Below, piece by piece: positions 9,570 through 18,733 of a stretch of DNA of 38,637 nucleotides. Position numbers and translations under genes: made by a program. The stretch spans positions 1 through 38,637 of the forward strand of contig JBDTMC010000011.1 of the NCBI GenBank assembly GCA_039934475.1, read 5' to 3'. The notes under the pieces were generated by a model that had not been told where the DNA came from, did not search any database, and saw only the letters and a list, made by a program, of their open reading frames with translations. This DNA is from JBDTMC01 sp039934475. GTDB taxonomy: Bacteria > Acidobacteriota > Terriglobia > Bryobacterales > Bryobacteraceae. The number at the start of each line of letters is the position of its first letter. Position 1 is the first letter of the stretch.

Positions 9570-11666
9570 TCACAGCTTCCCCAACAAACCAGAAGCTTCA
9601 TTCACCCGCGAAGTCAGCGTCTGCAACACCTGAACCACCGCCCCCACCTGCTCATTAGCCGTCTTCCACTGCCCCAACTCCGCCGGCTCCCGGATGCCAG
9701 GTAGCGTCTTCGCCCCATATCCCGTATACTGCCCCGGCGCGCAAATCTGGCTTTTATACCAAGGACGCCCAGGCAATCCGTTCGGCAGCAACAAGGCCCG
9801 CTCCGTCTGGTACAACGCGCGATTCAAAGGCTCCAACGCCGCCGGCGAAAGACTCGCCAGCCGTCCGTTCACCGCCTGGTACCGAGTCTCATACTGTGCC
9901 GCTGCGGCCTCCAACTTCTCCAATTCGGCCAGCGGAGCCTTCAAGTTCAAGCTACCCTTCTGGTCTGCCGCCAACTTCTCCAACTCCTTAAGATACCCGC
10001 CGATCGTCGCCGCCAGCCGCGTAAACTCGAACGGCAGCACCGTCGCATCGGAAAGCCGGAGCATCGAAGTCATCGTCACATCGGAGAGCGATTTACCACC
10101 CTCAAAATCAGGATCGGCGAACTTCGTGTACCACGTGACATCGTCGTAAATCGAATGATACACACCGCCGGACGCCGGGAACCCAAAACCCAAGCTCAAA
10201 CTGGAGATCCCCGTGTGGTGGATAAACGCCACAAAGTCCGACCCCGATCCCAGCGTTCCCAGATGGAATCCCTTAGCGTCCTTCCCCTTCTGAGCCGCCA
10301 GCAAAGATCGCTTCGGATCCGCCGGATCGGGAAGGTCCCGCAGGATCTCCTCAAAAAACTCCTCCAGCGAAGGCGACCCGCTCACCCCTAGGGTGCCCTT
10401 CGCGTTCGCATCCGAATTCACATAGGCAACCGTCTTCCGGTCCAACTCTTCCTGGTGCTTCTCTACCCACTCCGTCGAACCGACAAGTCCAAACTCCTCA
10501 GCATCCCACAACGCAAACTTAATGGTTCGCTTCGGCTGCCAGCCTTGCTTCCGAAGCATCGCCAAAGAGCGTGCCGACTCCAGCAGCGAAGAGGCTCCGC
10601 TAATCGGATCGTTCGCCCCATTCACCCATGCGTCATGGTGGTTCCCATACACAATCCACTGGTCCGGCCAGGTCGAACCCGGCATCGTCGCAATTACGTC
10701 ATAGATCGGTTTCTGCGTCCAGTCGAAGTCCAGCTTCAAATGAACCTCGCCCGCGCCAGGTCCGATGTGATACGTGAACGGCAGCGCCCCTCGCCACTCC
10801 GGCGGAGCCACCGGTCCCGTCAGCGATTTCAACAGAGGCTTTGCGTCCTCCCAGGAAATCGGCAGCACCGGAATCTTCATCAGCGTTGTCACGTCTGCCA
10901 ACGCCAGCCGCTTCGCGTCGCCATCACTCGGCTGCCCCGGAGTCAACGGGTCGCCGACATACAGCGACATATCCATCACGCTCCCGCGCTGCGCGCTTGC
11001 CGCCGGACGCCACGGCCCCTTAGGGTACGCGTCGCCATTAAAGTAGCCATCGTCACGCGGATCGGAATAGATTAGACACCCCACCGCGCCATGCTCATAG
11101 GCCACCTTTGGCTTCACGCCGCGCCAGCTCTGCCCATACCGCGCAATGACAATCTTGCCCTTGACGTCTATCCCCTGTTCCGCCAGCACCTTGTAGTCAT
11201 CCGGCACGCCGTAGTTGACGTAAACCAGAGCAGCCGTCACATCGCCCGATGCCGAATACGCGTTGTAGCTCGGAATCTGATCCTTCTGTCCTGACGTCGG
11301 ATCCTCGGGGATCGCCGGCTCCATCAACGATGCTTTGAACTTCGTCGGAGAGACCAGTTCCACCACCCGCTGTGTGGGGTAGGGAAGCAGCACCTGAAAC
11401 GATTCCACCGCGACCTCATAGCCCCATGACCGGAACAATCCGGCCGCATACTCCGCCACTTCCCGCGATGCCGGCGAACCGGCGATATGTGGTTTAGCCG
11501 CCATCCGTTTCAGGTATTCGCCAATGTTCCGCGCCTCTGGCAAAGCCAGCGCCCTCTTCTCCAAGTGCCGTTGCTGCCCCACCTGCCCTGGGGCAAAACC
11601 GCGGATCGACGTCTGGCCCGCCAGCGGCAGGGCGGCGGCCATCAAGAAAGCAATTCGAAATGTCAT
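9570..11666 (-). CDS. M28 family metallopeptidase (glutamate carboxypeptidase II-like)
   Basis: 698 aa, probably exported (signal MTFRIAFLMAAALPLAGQ). Domain order matches the GCPII/PSMA group: N-terminal segment, a PA domain (~residues 120-270, VKGKIVIARYGQSWRGVKPK), the M28 zinc peptidase, and a C-terminal four-helix dimerisation domain. Zinc-ligand motifs are visible: NHHDAWVNGANDPISGA (His, Asp), WDAEEFGLVGSTEW (catalytic and ligand Glu), YVNSDAN (Asp) and FIHHTGISS (His). All ligands appear present, so it should be active, cleaving terminal residues from peptides. The start codon overlaps the stop of the DsbD-like gene by 4 bp (ATGA), so it is the last gene of that transcript. Convergent with the receptor upstream. 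Confidence 0.9.
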   Translation of the reverse strand: MTFRIAFLMAAALPLAGQTSIRGFAPGQVGQQRHLEKRALALPEARNIGEYLKRMAAKPHIAGSPASREVAEYAAGLFRSWGYEVAVESFQVLLPYPTQRVVELVSPTKFKASLMEPAIPEDPTSGQKDQIPSYNAYSASGDVTAALVYVNYGVPDDYKVLAEQGIDVKGKIVIARYGQSWRGVKPKVAYEHGAVGCLIYSDPRDDGYFNGDAYPKGPWRPAASAQRGSVMDMSLYVGDPLTPGQPSDGDAKRLALADVTTLMKIPVLPISWEDAKPLLKSLTGPVAPPEWRGALPFTYHIGPGAGEVHLKLDFDWTQKPIYDVIATMPGSTWPDQWIVYGNHHDAWVNGANDPISGASSLLESARSLAMLRKQGWQPKRTIKFALWDAEEFGLVGSTEWVEKHQEELDRKTVAYVNSDANAKGTLGVSGSPSLEEFFEEILRDLPDPADPKRSLLAAQKGKDAKGFHLGTLGSGSDFVAFIHHTGISSLSLGFGFPASGGVYHSIYDDVTWYTKFADPDFEGGKSLSDVTMTSMLRLSDATVLPFEFTRLAATIGGYLKELEKLAADQKGSLNLKAPLAELEKLEAAAAQYETRYQAVNGRLASLSPAALEPLNRALYQTERALLLPNGLPGRPWYKSQICAPGQYTGYGAKTLPGIREPAELGQWKTANEQVGAVVQVLQTLTSRVNEASGLLGKL

Positions 11667-13567
11667 GAAGCGGGTGTATTCGGTCGTTGTGCAAGGAAGG
11701 CGCGGAACTCTTCCGGCTTGCGCGTCAGTCCGGGGAACGAAGCCACCACGGTTTCGTTCCCGTCGATGATGGCGTAGAAGGGAATGGCGACGGTGGAAAA
11801 CTTCCTCTCCTGCAACTCCTGGTTCACCCGGGAAGCATCATCCGTTCCATCGGTATACAGCTCTAACAGGATGTAATCCTTGAGCGCCGCTTGGATCTCC
11901 GGCCGCGGAAACATATTCGATTTCATCCAGTGGCAATTCGTGCAAGCGTACCCGGTGAAGTTCACAAAGATCAACTTGTTCTCGGCCTTCGCGCGCGCCA
12001 CCGCTTCCGCATACTGGTTCTTCATCCACACCGCCCGGCCTTCTCCCGCTGGAGCCGCGGCGCCTTCCGTCGCAACGGGAACGAACGCATCAAGGTCGCC
12101 CAACCGACCTCCAAACATCCCGGGCAGCAGGCTCAGCGCGAAGATCAAAAACGCCGCGCCCGTCAGTGTCCGCCCCAATCCCAGAGGCTCGTCTTTCTTG
12201 ATTCCAGGCAGCGCCAGGAACCCCAGTAAGTACAAACCGGGCAGCGCAAACAGCACCACCCAGGCCGCCAGGAACCTGTCCCGTGTCAGGAAATTCCACT
12301 GTAAGACGAGGTCGATATTACTTAAGTATTTCAGCGTAAACGCAAGCAGTATAAAGCCCATAACGGTCTTGACCCGGGCCAGCCAACCTCCGCTGCGCGG
12401 CATTTGATTCAGGTAGGACGGGAACAGCGCCAGGAAAAAGAACGGTGACGCCAGGCCGCTGGAAAACGCCATCATTCCCAGCAGCGGCTGCAATTTGTCG
12501 CCCTGCACCGAGGCCGCCAGCAGCGAACCCACAAACGGGCCCACACATGCAAACGACGTCAACGAAAACGTCAGTCCCATCAGCAGCGTCCCGGCAAAGC
12601 CACCCCGGTCGGAAGCGCTGTTCAGCTTCGTTAGCAATCCAGAGGGAAGCGTAATCTCGAAGGCCCCCAACAGGCTCAGCGAGAAGGCGAGAAAAATCAG
12701 CGTGATGAAGCCGTTCACCCAAGGGTTTGACCCCAATTGCACTACCCCAAACGGACCCAGCACCGCCGTCGTCACCGCTCCCAATCCCGTGAACAAAACG
12801 ATGATGCCCAGGCAGAAGACTCCCGCCTGGATCAAGCTGTCGCTCCGCTTTCCGGTGTCCTTCTTCAAGAAGAACGACATCGTGATCGGAATCATCGGGA
12901 ACACGCAGGGTGTGAAGATGGCCGCCAGGCCAAACCCAAAAGCCACCAACAGGAACACCGCTAGATCTTGCTTCTGTGCCGGAGGCGCGCCGGGCGCAGC
13001 CACAGCGGTACGCACCACAGCCTCGGTAAATCCCGCCGGAATCACCGGCGCAGCCGTTTTAGCCGCAGCCGGGTCGATTGTAATGGTGGCCGCGGCCGTT
13101 TTGGTGCGAGGAGGCAGGCATTGCCTGTCGTCGCACATCTGATACTTCATCTGTGCAGTCACCTCCAGCGGCCCCGCCGCAGCGTTCGCTGCTAGCTCGG
13201 CCTGCAGGATAAAGGTAACTTCTTTATCATAGGTTTCTGTGTCAGAGTTAAAGTTCTGATCGAACTTCCGAACTGGTGCAGATTGGTACAATTTCGCCGC
13301 CCCGATAGCAGGCGATTCCACCAACTTGATAGTGGTCCGCGTTGGCCCTGGCGGAGTGGTCGGGGAGTAGATGTGCCACCCAGGCTCAAGTGTTCCTTTA
13401 AGTTTTGCCTGAATTGTGCTGCCTGGAGGAGCTTTATCCGGCTCGACAGTCAGCGTCCACTGGATCGGATTAAGGCGTTGCGCCGGTAGGATGCTGACAG
13501 CTACTAGGAGCAGGCAAACAGCGGCGAAACTAGTCCGCGCTGGCGCCCAATGAGTGACCCAATTCAC
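11663..13567 (-). CDS. DsbD-like thiol:disulfide interchange protein
   Basis: Carries reducing power across the inner membrane to periplasmic substrates. The order is that of DsbD: N-terminal DsbD-alpha-like domain with a Cys pair (CDDRQCLPP), eight-helix membrane domain with single redox cysteines in AAIFTPCVFPMIPITMSFF and SFACVGPFVGSLLAA, and C-terminal thioredoxin domain with CxxC (NFTGYACTNCHWMK). GTG 13567 is preferred: it gives a good signal peptide (n-region with Arg, core AAVCLLLVAVSIL, cleavage near PAQ) and overlaps plsX by only 38 bp. An ATG at 13636 is possible but adds a charged leader and overlaps plsX by 107 bp. Length ~634 aa from GTG. Coupled by 4 bp to the M28 peptidase. 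Confidence 0.88.
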   Translation of the reverse strand: MNWVTHWAPARTSFAAVCLLLVAVSILPAQRLNPIQWTLTVEPDKAPPGSTIQAKLKGTLEPGWHIYSPTTPPGPTRTTIKLVESPAIGAAKLYQSAPVRKFDQNFNSDTETYDKEVTFILQAELAANAAAGPLEVTAQMKYQMCDDRQCLPPRTKTAAATITIDPAAAKTAAPVIPAGFTEAVVRTAVAAPGAPPAQKQDLAVFLLVAFGFGLAAIFTPCVFPMIPITMSFFLKKDTGKRSDSLIQAGVFCLGIIVLFTGLGAVTTAVLGPFGVVQLGSNPWVNGFITLIFLAFSLSLLGAFEITLPSGLLTKLNSASDRGGFAGTLLMGLTFSLTSFACVGPFVGSLLAASVQGDKLQPLLGMMAFSSGLASPFFFLALFPSYLNQMPRSGGWLARVKTVMGFILLAFTLKYLSNIDLVLQWNFLTRDRFLAAWVVLFALPGLYLLGFLALPGIKKDEPLGLGRTLTGAAFLIFALSLLPGMFGGRLGDLDAFVPVATEGAAAPAGEGRAVWMKNQYAEAVARAKAENKLIFVNFTGYACTNCHWMKSNMFPRPEIQAALKDYILLELYTDGTDDASRVNQELQERKFSTVAIPFYAIIDGNETVVASFPGLTRKPEEFRAFLAQRPNTPAS

Positions 13568-14546
13568 CGGCGATCCGCCGCGTGATCTGACCTTGGGCGA
13601 ACTCCGCTGCGACTCGAATTGCGTTCTTGATGGCATTGGCGTTTGACCTGCCGTGGCAGATGATACACACGCCCTTCACCCCAAGCAGCGGCGCGCCGCC
13701 GTATTCGGAGTAGTCCAGGCGCTTCTTGAAGTCAGTATAAGCCTGTCGCGAAAGTACATAGCCAATCTTTCGCGTAATCGTTGCCTCCAGGCTCTCCTGG
13801 AGCATCTGCTTGATCACATCTACGATGCCTTCGCTCACCTTCAGAGCCACGTTCCCGATAAAGCCATCGCAGACGATCACGTCCACTATCCCTGAATATA
13901 AATCGCGGCCTTCTACATTCCCGATAAAATTCAACGGCAGCGTCCGCAGCAGCGCCGTCGCGTTCCGCGTCAGTTCGTTGCCTTTGTGTTCTTCCTCGCC
14001 AATCGAGAGAATACCCACCCGCGGGTGGCTGTTGTGGAAAATGATGCGCGAATAAATCGAACCCATCACCCCGAACTGCGCCAGCATCTCCGGCGAGCAA
14101 TCTACGTTCGCGCCCACGTCCACCAATACCGATGGGTTTCCGGACAGGGTAGGGAAGGCGGATGCCAGGGCCGGCCGTTCCACACCTGGAATCATCCCCA
14201 GGCTGGTCTTCGCCGTCACCATTACAGCGCCCGTATTCCCGGCCGACACCACGCCTTGCGCCGTGCCGTCCTTCACAAGGCGGGTCGCCACACGAATGGA
14301 ACTGTCCCGCTTCGAGCGCATCGCTTTCGCCGCGCTGTCCTCCATGGTGACCACTTCGCTGGCGTGGACAATGCGGATGGGGAGATCGCTCCAGCCGTCG
14401 TGCTGGTCAAGTTCGCGCTTAACTATCTCTTCTTTGCCAACGAGGATGACTTGGACGTCCAGCGTGCGAGCGGCTCGAATCGCCCCTTCAACCTCGGATT
14501 TCGGGGCGTGATCACCGCCCATGGCATCGACAGCAATGGTCACCAT
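13530..14546 (-). CDS. plsX: Phosphate acyltransferase PlsX
   Basis: 338 aa. PlsX converts acyl-ACP and phosphate to acyl-phosphate, the donor for PlsY in phosphatidic acid synthesis. The N-terminal signature IAVDAMGGDHAP and later blocks (VSAGNTGAVMVTAKTSLG, DVGANVDCSPEMLAQFG, VCDGFIGNVALKVSEG, GGAPLLGVKGVCIICHGRS) are all present, and the length is normal. It follows rpmF by 27 bp in the conserved DUF177-rpmF-plsX order, so it is probably co-transcribed with the L32 gene. Here the usual following fab genes are replaced by a DsbD-like gene. Confidence 0.97.
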   Translation of the reverse strand: MVTIAVDAMGGDHAPKSEVEGAIRAARTLDVQVILVGKEEIVKRELDQHDGWSDLPIRIVHASEVVTMEDSAAKAMRSKRDSSIRVATRLVKDGTAQGVVSAGNTGAVMVTAKTSLGMIPGVERPALASAFPTLSGNPSVLVDVGANVDCSPEMLAQFGVMGSIYSRIIFHNSHPRVGILSIGEEEHKGNELTRNATALLRTLPLNFIGNVEGRDLYSGIVDVIVCDGFIGNVALKVSEGIVDVIKQMLQESLEATITRKIGYVLSRQAYTDFKKRLDYSEYGGAPLLGVKGVCIICHGRSNANAIKNAIRVAAEFAQGQITRRIAGELGHSLGASAD

Positions 14547-14573
14547 AGGGTGGAGTGATGGCGGCGTAAACCC

Positions 14574-14756
14574 CTACTCCTGAGCGACTTCGATGACTTC
14601 GCGGCCCTTATACTGCCCGCAATGAGGACAGGCGTGGTGGGGAAGCTTCTGCTCGTGGCAGTTGGGACATTCGGAGCGCACTAAAGGCGTCAGTGCGTCG
14701 TGGGTGCGGCGCGCGGACGTGCGGCGCTTGGAATGACGTCGTTTCGGATTCGGCAT
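14574..14756 (-). CDS. rpmF: 50S ribosomal protein L32
   Basis: 60 aa, basic N-terminus (MPNPKRRHSKRRTSARRTHD) and a zinc ribbon made of CPNCHEQKLPHHACPHCGQY, the four-Cys form of L32. It lies between DUF177 and plsX, its standard place. A purine-rich AGAAAGG precedes the start. Confidence 0.97.
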   Translation of the reverse strand: MPNPKRRHSKRRTSARRTHDALTPLVRSECPNCHEQKLPHHACPHCGQYKGREVIEVAQE

Positions 14757-14828
14757 AGCGGTACCTTTCTATTAAAACAAAAAACGATTGGATTGTAATC
14801 TTTTTACCGCTGTTCGGCGGGGTTCAGG

Positions 14829-15347
14829 TTACAGATTCTTCAAAGCAGACCAGCGCTCATCTACCATTTCGAGCCGGCAATCACAGCTACCCTTGTTCAG
14901 GTTCTGGCCGCAGTGCGGACAGATGCCCTTGCAGGCCTCGCTGCATATCAACTGCATGGGAAGTTGGAGCAGGATGTGATCCCTCAAAACGTCCTCCAAC
15001 AAGACGCCGTCTCCCTCGTAAAACGCGATCTCGGCCTCTCCAGCATTAATCCGCACTTCGACATCTTCCGGTGCCGTTTCCGCTGAGCGGTAATAAGCGT
15101 CGAAACTCGAATCGATCTCGTAGACCGTCGGATCCAGACAACGGTTGCATTCGGTCTCCATTTGACCGGAAACCCGCCCCCGTACCCGAATCTCCCCTAA
15201 CGTGTTCTCCAGCAACTCAGCCGTACCATTCACAGCAAGCGCGCCGGTCTGCCGGATGTTGTCCTCAAGAAACTGAATTTCACTGGGTGCGAAGGTAGTG
15301 TCGAAATGGATCTTTCGACCCTCCAGATCCTGAATACTAAAGAACAA
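14829..15347 (-). CDS. DUF177 (YceD-like) rRNA accumulation protein
   Basis: 172 aa member of the DUF177/YceD family, linked in other bacteria and plants to 23S rRNA accumulation. The typical core METECNRCLDPTVYEIDSSF is present, as is a C-terminal cysteine cluster (CSEACKGICPHCGQNLNKGS, then CDC) that probably binds zinc. It is the first gene of the DUF177-rpmF-plsX block, 72 bp upstream of rpmF. Confidence 0.93.
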   Translation of the reverse strand: MFFSIQDLEGRKIHFDTTFAPSEIQFLEDNIRQTGALAVNGTAELLENTLGEIRVRGRVSGQMETECNRCLDPTVYEIDSSFDAYYRSAETAPEDVEVRINAGEAEIAFYEGDGVLLEDVLRDHILLQLPMQLICSEACKGICPHCGQNLNKGSCDCRLEMVDERWSALKNL

Positions 15348-15386
15348 TGCACACCTCCGCCCCTGCGCCGAGACGCAGAACCTCCA

Positions 15387-15968
15387 TTATAGCGAATGTC
15401 GAGCCAACAACGTCACCGCGGGCTGGCGAAACCAGGTGTCATACCCGATGATGAACCACCCGATCGGAAATCCGCCCTCGTGCGTCACAACCGCGCCTAC
15501 GTCCCGCGCCGCCACCGGAACAACAAACGCCCTCTTCAGGACCATTGACTCCCCCGGTCCCAACCTTACGTCGAAGTCCGGTCCCTCTCCCACTCGCCGC
15601 CCCTCAAACCGTCGCCCCTCGGCATCCGTCAGATAGACGCTCAAGTTCGTTTCCCGCTGCGACACCCGCCGCGCGCGGCTTGACACTCGAAAGTCCACCC
15701 CATACATCTCCGCATCCTTCGTGAATCCCTCCACCGCGACACACCAATCGTCGAAGCACCGCGCCTCCCCCACCGCCGTCACTCGCCTCGGCAAGGCCAC
15801 CGAAACCACAATCACCGAAACCATATAAGCCGCCGCTACCATCGCCACCCGCGACAACAACCGCCTCGCCGCCGCCCATCGCCCCATCATCGCCATGACA
15901 GCCGCCGTGATCAGACTCACCGCGAGTGCCAGAACCAACAATAGAAAAACCAGATCGAAGAGTGTCAC
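15387..15968 (-). CDS. Membrane protein of unknown function
   Basis: 193 aa. Two predicted transmembrane helices at residues ~4-26 (FDLVFLLLVLALAVSLITAA) and ~40-58 (RVAMVAAAYMVSVIVVSVAL) are followed by a soluble, probably extracytoplasmic, domain with predicted beta character. The domain resembles secreted Ig-like or DUF4352-type domains only in general pattern (GPGESMVLKRAFVVPVAARD). No family is assigned. It is on the same strand as the DUF177 gene with a ~40-bp gap, and divergent from the amidase gene. Confidence 0.7.
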   Translation of the reverse strand: MTLFDLVFLLLVLALAVSLITAAVMAMMGRWAAARRLLSRVAMVAAAYMVSVIVVSVALPRRVTAVGEARCFDDWCVAVEGFTKDAEMYGVDFRVSSRARRVSQRETNLSVYLTDAEGRRFEGRRVGEGPDFDVRLGPGESMVLKRAFVVPVAARDVGAVVTHEGGFPIGWFIIGYDTWFRQPAVTLLARHSL

Positions 15969-16008
15969 AGAAACTTTGTATCACAAAGTACTTCTCAATA
16001 CAACAGCG

Positions 16009-16041
16009 CCGCGAGGCTCGCGGATACGCGAGGCTCGCGTA
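16009..16041. promoter_or_regulatory. Two tandem palindromes in the divergent intergenic region
   Basis: Two copies of CGCGAGGCTCGCG sit in tandem: a 15-bp palindrome at 16009-16023 and a 17-bp perfect palindrome at 16025-16041. A further hairpin ACTTTGT-ATC-ACAAAGT is at 15973-15989. A TACAAT (16040-16045) overlaps the second palindrome and could be the -10 of the amidase gene, which would make these sites operators. They could also be dispersed palindromic repeats; a copy count in the genome would decide. Confidence 0.4.
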
Positions 16042-16071
16042 CAATAGAAAAACTCTTTCGAGCCACCCCAA

Positions 16072-18120
16072 ATGAAAACCATCGCCCGAGCCTCCGCCCT
16101 CTGGCTCCTCCTCTCCTCCCTCGCCCTCTCCGCCACCCGCGGTGTCGAAATCCTCTGGGATCAGTTCGGTGTCGCTCACGTCTACGCCAAGAACACCGAA
16201 GGCCTCTTCTTCGGCTACGGCTACGCCCAGATGCAGAGCCACGGCAATCTCATCCTCAAGCTCTACGGCGAATCCCGCGGTCGCGCTTCCGAATACTGGG
16301 GCGACAAGAACCTCGAATCTGACCGCTGGGTCCTCACCAACGGCATCCCCGAGCGCGGCCTCGTCTGGTACAACCAGCAAACCCCCGAATTCCGCCGCTA
16401 CCTCGACGCCTTCGCCGACGGCATGAATGAGTACGCTCGCCTTCACCCTGACCAACTCGACCCCGAACGCCGCCGCGTCCTCCCCATCACCGCAGCCGAC
16501 CCCGTCATCCACACCCACCGCATCGTTCACTTCGCCTACCTCACCTCGCGCGCCGCCGTCGAATCCGCCGTCACCGCAAAAGCAGCGGCACTCGGAGGCA
16601 TCGGCTCCAACGCCTGGGCCATCTCGCCCAAGCGCACCGCCAGCGGCAAAACCATGATGGTGATGAACCCTCACCTCCCCTGGCAGGACTGGTACACGTA
16701 TTACGAAGTTCACCTCAACGCCCCCGGCATGAACCTCTATGGAGCCAGCCAAATCGGCTTCCCCATGCTGCGCTTCGTGTTCACGGACTATCTTGGCTTC
16801 ACACAAACCGTCAACAGCATGGATGCCAATGACCTCTACAAGCTCACGCTGAAAGACAACGGCTACGTCTTCGACGGCGAGACACGTCTCTTCAAGAAAA
16901 CCACCAAGATTCTCCGCGTCCGCCAACCCGACGGCACTCTCCGCGATGACAAACTGGAGATCCGCGAAACCGTCCACGGCCCCGTCGTCTGGGATCGCGA
17001 TGGTCTAGTGCTAGCCCAGCACACCGCCGCGCTCGACCGGCCCTTCCTCATTGAGCAGTACTGGAAAATGGCCACCGCCCACACCTTCGCCGAATACGAA
17101 GCCCAGCTCAAGCGCCTCCAGGTGCCCACGTTCAACATCACTTACGGCGACCGCGACGGCCACGTCATGTACTTCTTCAACGGAACCATGCCTCAGCGCA
17201 AGCACGGGAATGCCGCCTACTGGGCCGGAATCGTCCCCGGCGATACATCGGAAACGCTCTGGTCCGGCATCCACCGATATGAAGAGCTCCCCAAGGTCAT
17301 CGATCCGCCCTCCGGCTGGGTGCAAAACACCAACGATCCCCCCTGGACCGCCACCTGGCCCATCGCCCTCGACCCCGCAAAGTTCCCCGCCTACACCACC
17401 AACGTGAATCTGCCCAGCCTCCGCACTTCGCAGTCCGTGCGCATGTTGGATTCCGATGCCAGTATCACCTTCGACAAGCTAGTGACTTACAAACTCTCCA
17501 CTCGCCTCGAACTGGCAGACCGCATCCTCGACGATCTCTTCACCGCCGTCGCCGCCAGCTCGTCCGACAGAGCGAAGCAAGCCGCCGCCGTCCTCAAAGC
17601 CTGGGACCGCAACACCGACAACGACAGCCGCGGAGCCCTCCTCTTTGAGCAATTCGCCGCAAAGCACCCGCCCTTCGCCGTCGCCGCCGATCGCCTCAAG
17701 CCTCTCACCACGCCCCGCGGTCTAAGGGATCCCGCCGCCGCCGTGAAACTCTTCGAAACGGCCGCCCTAGAAACCGAAAAACTCTACGGAGCCCTCGACG
17801 CCAAATGGGGTGACTTCCGCCGTCTCCATCGCGGAACGGTGGACCTCCCCGCCAACGGCGGCCCCGGCGGACTGGGAGCCTTCCGCGTCCTCCAATTCGA
17901 CAAGCAAAACCACGCCACTTTCGGAGACACCTTCGTCGCCTGCGTCGAGTTCACTAGCCCACCCCACGCCCAAGTCCTCGTCAGCTACGGCAACTCTTCC
18001 CAACCCGGAAGCCCTCACGCCACAGACCAACTCCCCTTACTAAGCGAAAAGAAACTCCGCACCGCCTGGCGCGACCGAAAAGAAATCGAGGCCCACCTCG
18101 AATCCCGAGACACCTTTTAA
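16072..18120 (+). CDS. Penicillin acylase family protein (Ntn hydrolase)
   Basis: 682 aa, exported (signal MKTIARASALWLLLSSLALS). The family hydrolyses amide bonds of beta-lactams, acyl-homoserine lactones or lipopeptides after autocatalytic cleavage into alpha and beta chains. The cleavage site and nucleophile are seen at GGIGSNAWAISPKRTASGK: the Ser after Gly (about residue 183) becomes the N-terminal nucleophile. Other family blocks are WDQFGVAHVYAKNTEGLFFG at the N-terminus, NPHLPWQDWYTYYEVHL and GDRDGHVMYFFNG. Substrate cannot be predicted. The last 92 bp of the gene are duplicated at 19626-19717, beyond the toxin-antitoxin island. Confidence 0.9.
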   Translation: MKTIARASALWLLLSSLALSATRGVEILWDQFGVAHVYAKNTEGLFFGYGYAQMQSHGNLILKLYGESRGRASEYWGDKNLESDRWVLTNGIPERGLVWYNQQTPEFRRYLDAFADGMNEYARLHPDQLDPERRRVLPITAADPVIHTHRIVHFAYLTSRAAVESAVTAKAAALGGIGSNAWAISPKRTASGKTMMVMNPHLPWQDWYTYYEVHLNAPGMNLYGASQIGFPMLRFVFTDYLGFTQTVNSMDANDLYKLTLKDNGYVFDGETRLFKKTTKILRVRQPDGTLRDDKLEIRETVHGPVVWDRDGLVLAQHTAALDRPFLIEQYWKMATAHTFAEYEAQLKRLQVPTFNITYGDRDGHVMYFFNGTMPQRKHGNAAYWAGIVPGDTSETLWSGIHRYEELPKVIDPPSGWVQNTNDPPWTATWPIALDPAKFPAYTTNVNLPSLRTSQSVRMLDSDASITFDKLVTYKLSTRLELADRILDDLFTAVAASSSDRAKQAAAVLKAWDRNTDNDSRGALLFEQFAAKHPPFAVAADRLKPLTTPRGLRDPAAAVKLFETAALETEKLYGALDAKWGDFRRLHRGTVDLPANGGPGGLGAFRVLQFDKQNHATFGDTFVACVEFTSPPHAQVLVSYGNSSQPGSPHATDQLPLLSEKKLRTAWRDRKEIEAHLESRDTF

Positions 18121-18121
18121 C
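18030..18121 (+). repeat. Direct repeat, original copy (3' end of amidase gene)
   Basis: This 92-bp segment, the end of the amidase gene through its stop codon, recurs at 19626-19717 with three differences. The two copies bound the segment holding a toxin-antitoxin pair and a DUF3467 gene. Confidence 0.9.
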
Positions 18122-18298
18122 CTAAAAACGGGGGTATGAGCGGGTTGACGCTCGCGAAGTACTCACGGGTTCGTATTTCTCGTATCCTACACCGGCTGCC
18201 GGCCCCAAGAAGCCAACACCGAGTCCAATGGTCGCAGGGATGAAGGCCGCGCCGAACCAACGGATCGAACCTCCAGGAATGGAAAAACGACGGACCAC
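18122..18298 (-). other. Possible small ORF or gene remnant
   Basis: A GTG-initiated minus-strand frame of 58 codons encodes a glycine-rich hydrophobic stretch (WFGAAFIPATIGLGVGFLGP, then AAGVGYEKYEP). It has no clear ribosome binding site and no recognised family. It may be the tail of a lost membrane protein gene. Apart from this the 290-bp gap after the amidase holds nothing else I can name. Confidence 0.22.
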
Positions 18299-18374
18299 AC
18301 GCTGGACGACCGGAGCGGGATATCGCCGCGATTCGCGACGCCTAGCGGCAATGCCTCACGTGCTAGTATTTGAT

Positions 18375-18392
18375 TGTGATATTTAAATCACA
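18375..18392. promoter_or_regulatory. Inverted repeat, candidate toxin-antitoxin operator
   Basis: TGTGAT-N6-ATCACA forms a perfect 6-bp inverted repeat 17 bp upstream of the toxin start codon. This is where autoregulating toxin-antitoxin complexes normally bind. The half-site spacing is 2 bp longer than the CRP consensus. Confidence 0.45.
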
Positions 18393-18409
18393 GGCGGCCG
18401 ATAGGGTGC

Positions 18410-18733
18410 ATGGAACCGATCCCACGGAGAGCCAAAAATTACAGGACGGCTGCGGGCAAGAGTCCCTTCAGGGAATGGCTTCAGCAACGGGTCACCGAAG
18501 TACGCAATCGAGTCAACATAAGGATCAGACGAATCGAGGAACTCGGAAGCTACGGCGATTTCAAGCTGGTCGGAAACGGAGTGTTCGAATTGAGATTTGA
18601 CTTTGGGCCTGGGTACCGCGTGTATTTCGGTATCGACGGAGAGGAGATCATTCTGCTCGGCGGCGGAGACAAAAATACGCAACCACGCGATATCAAAAGG
18701 TGCCAAGAGTTTTGGGAGGACTACAATGCCTAA
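18410..18733 (+). CDS. Type II toxin, RelE/HigB-like (Gp49-like addiction module killer)
   Basis: 107 aa. It fits the phage-Gp49-like/HI1419 branch of RelE-type toxins, which are expected to cleave ribosome-bound mRNA. Diagnostic blocks are GSYGDFKLVGNGVFELRF, FGPGYRVYFG and LLGGGDKNTQPRDI. The family usually starts with a short conserved helix that contains SPFREWL, present here at residues ~18-24. Toxin precedes antitoxin, the usual order for this subclass, and the antitoxin ATG lies inside the last codons of the toxin. An inverted repeat lies just upstream. Confidence 0.85.
   Translation: MEPIPRRAKNYRTAAGKSPFREWLQQRVTEVRNRVNIRIRRIEELGSYGDFKLVGNGVFELRFDFGPGYRVYFGIDGEEIILLGGGDKNTQPRDIKRCQEFWEDYNA

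Noticed and set aside
18375..18392. CRP/FNR binding site upstream of the toxin
   Set aside because: TGTGA and TCACA are separated by 8 bp, not 6. A local toxin-antitoxin operator is a better explanation.
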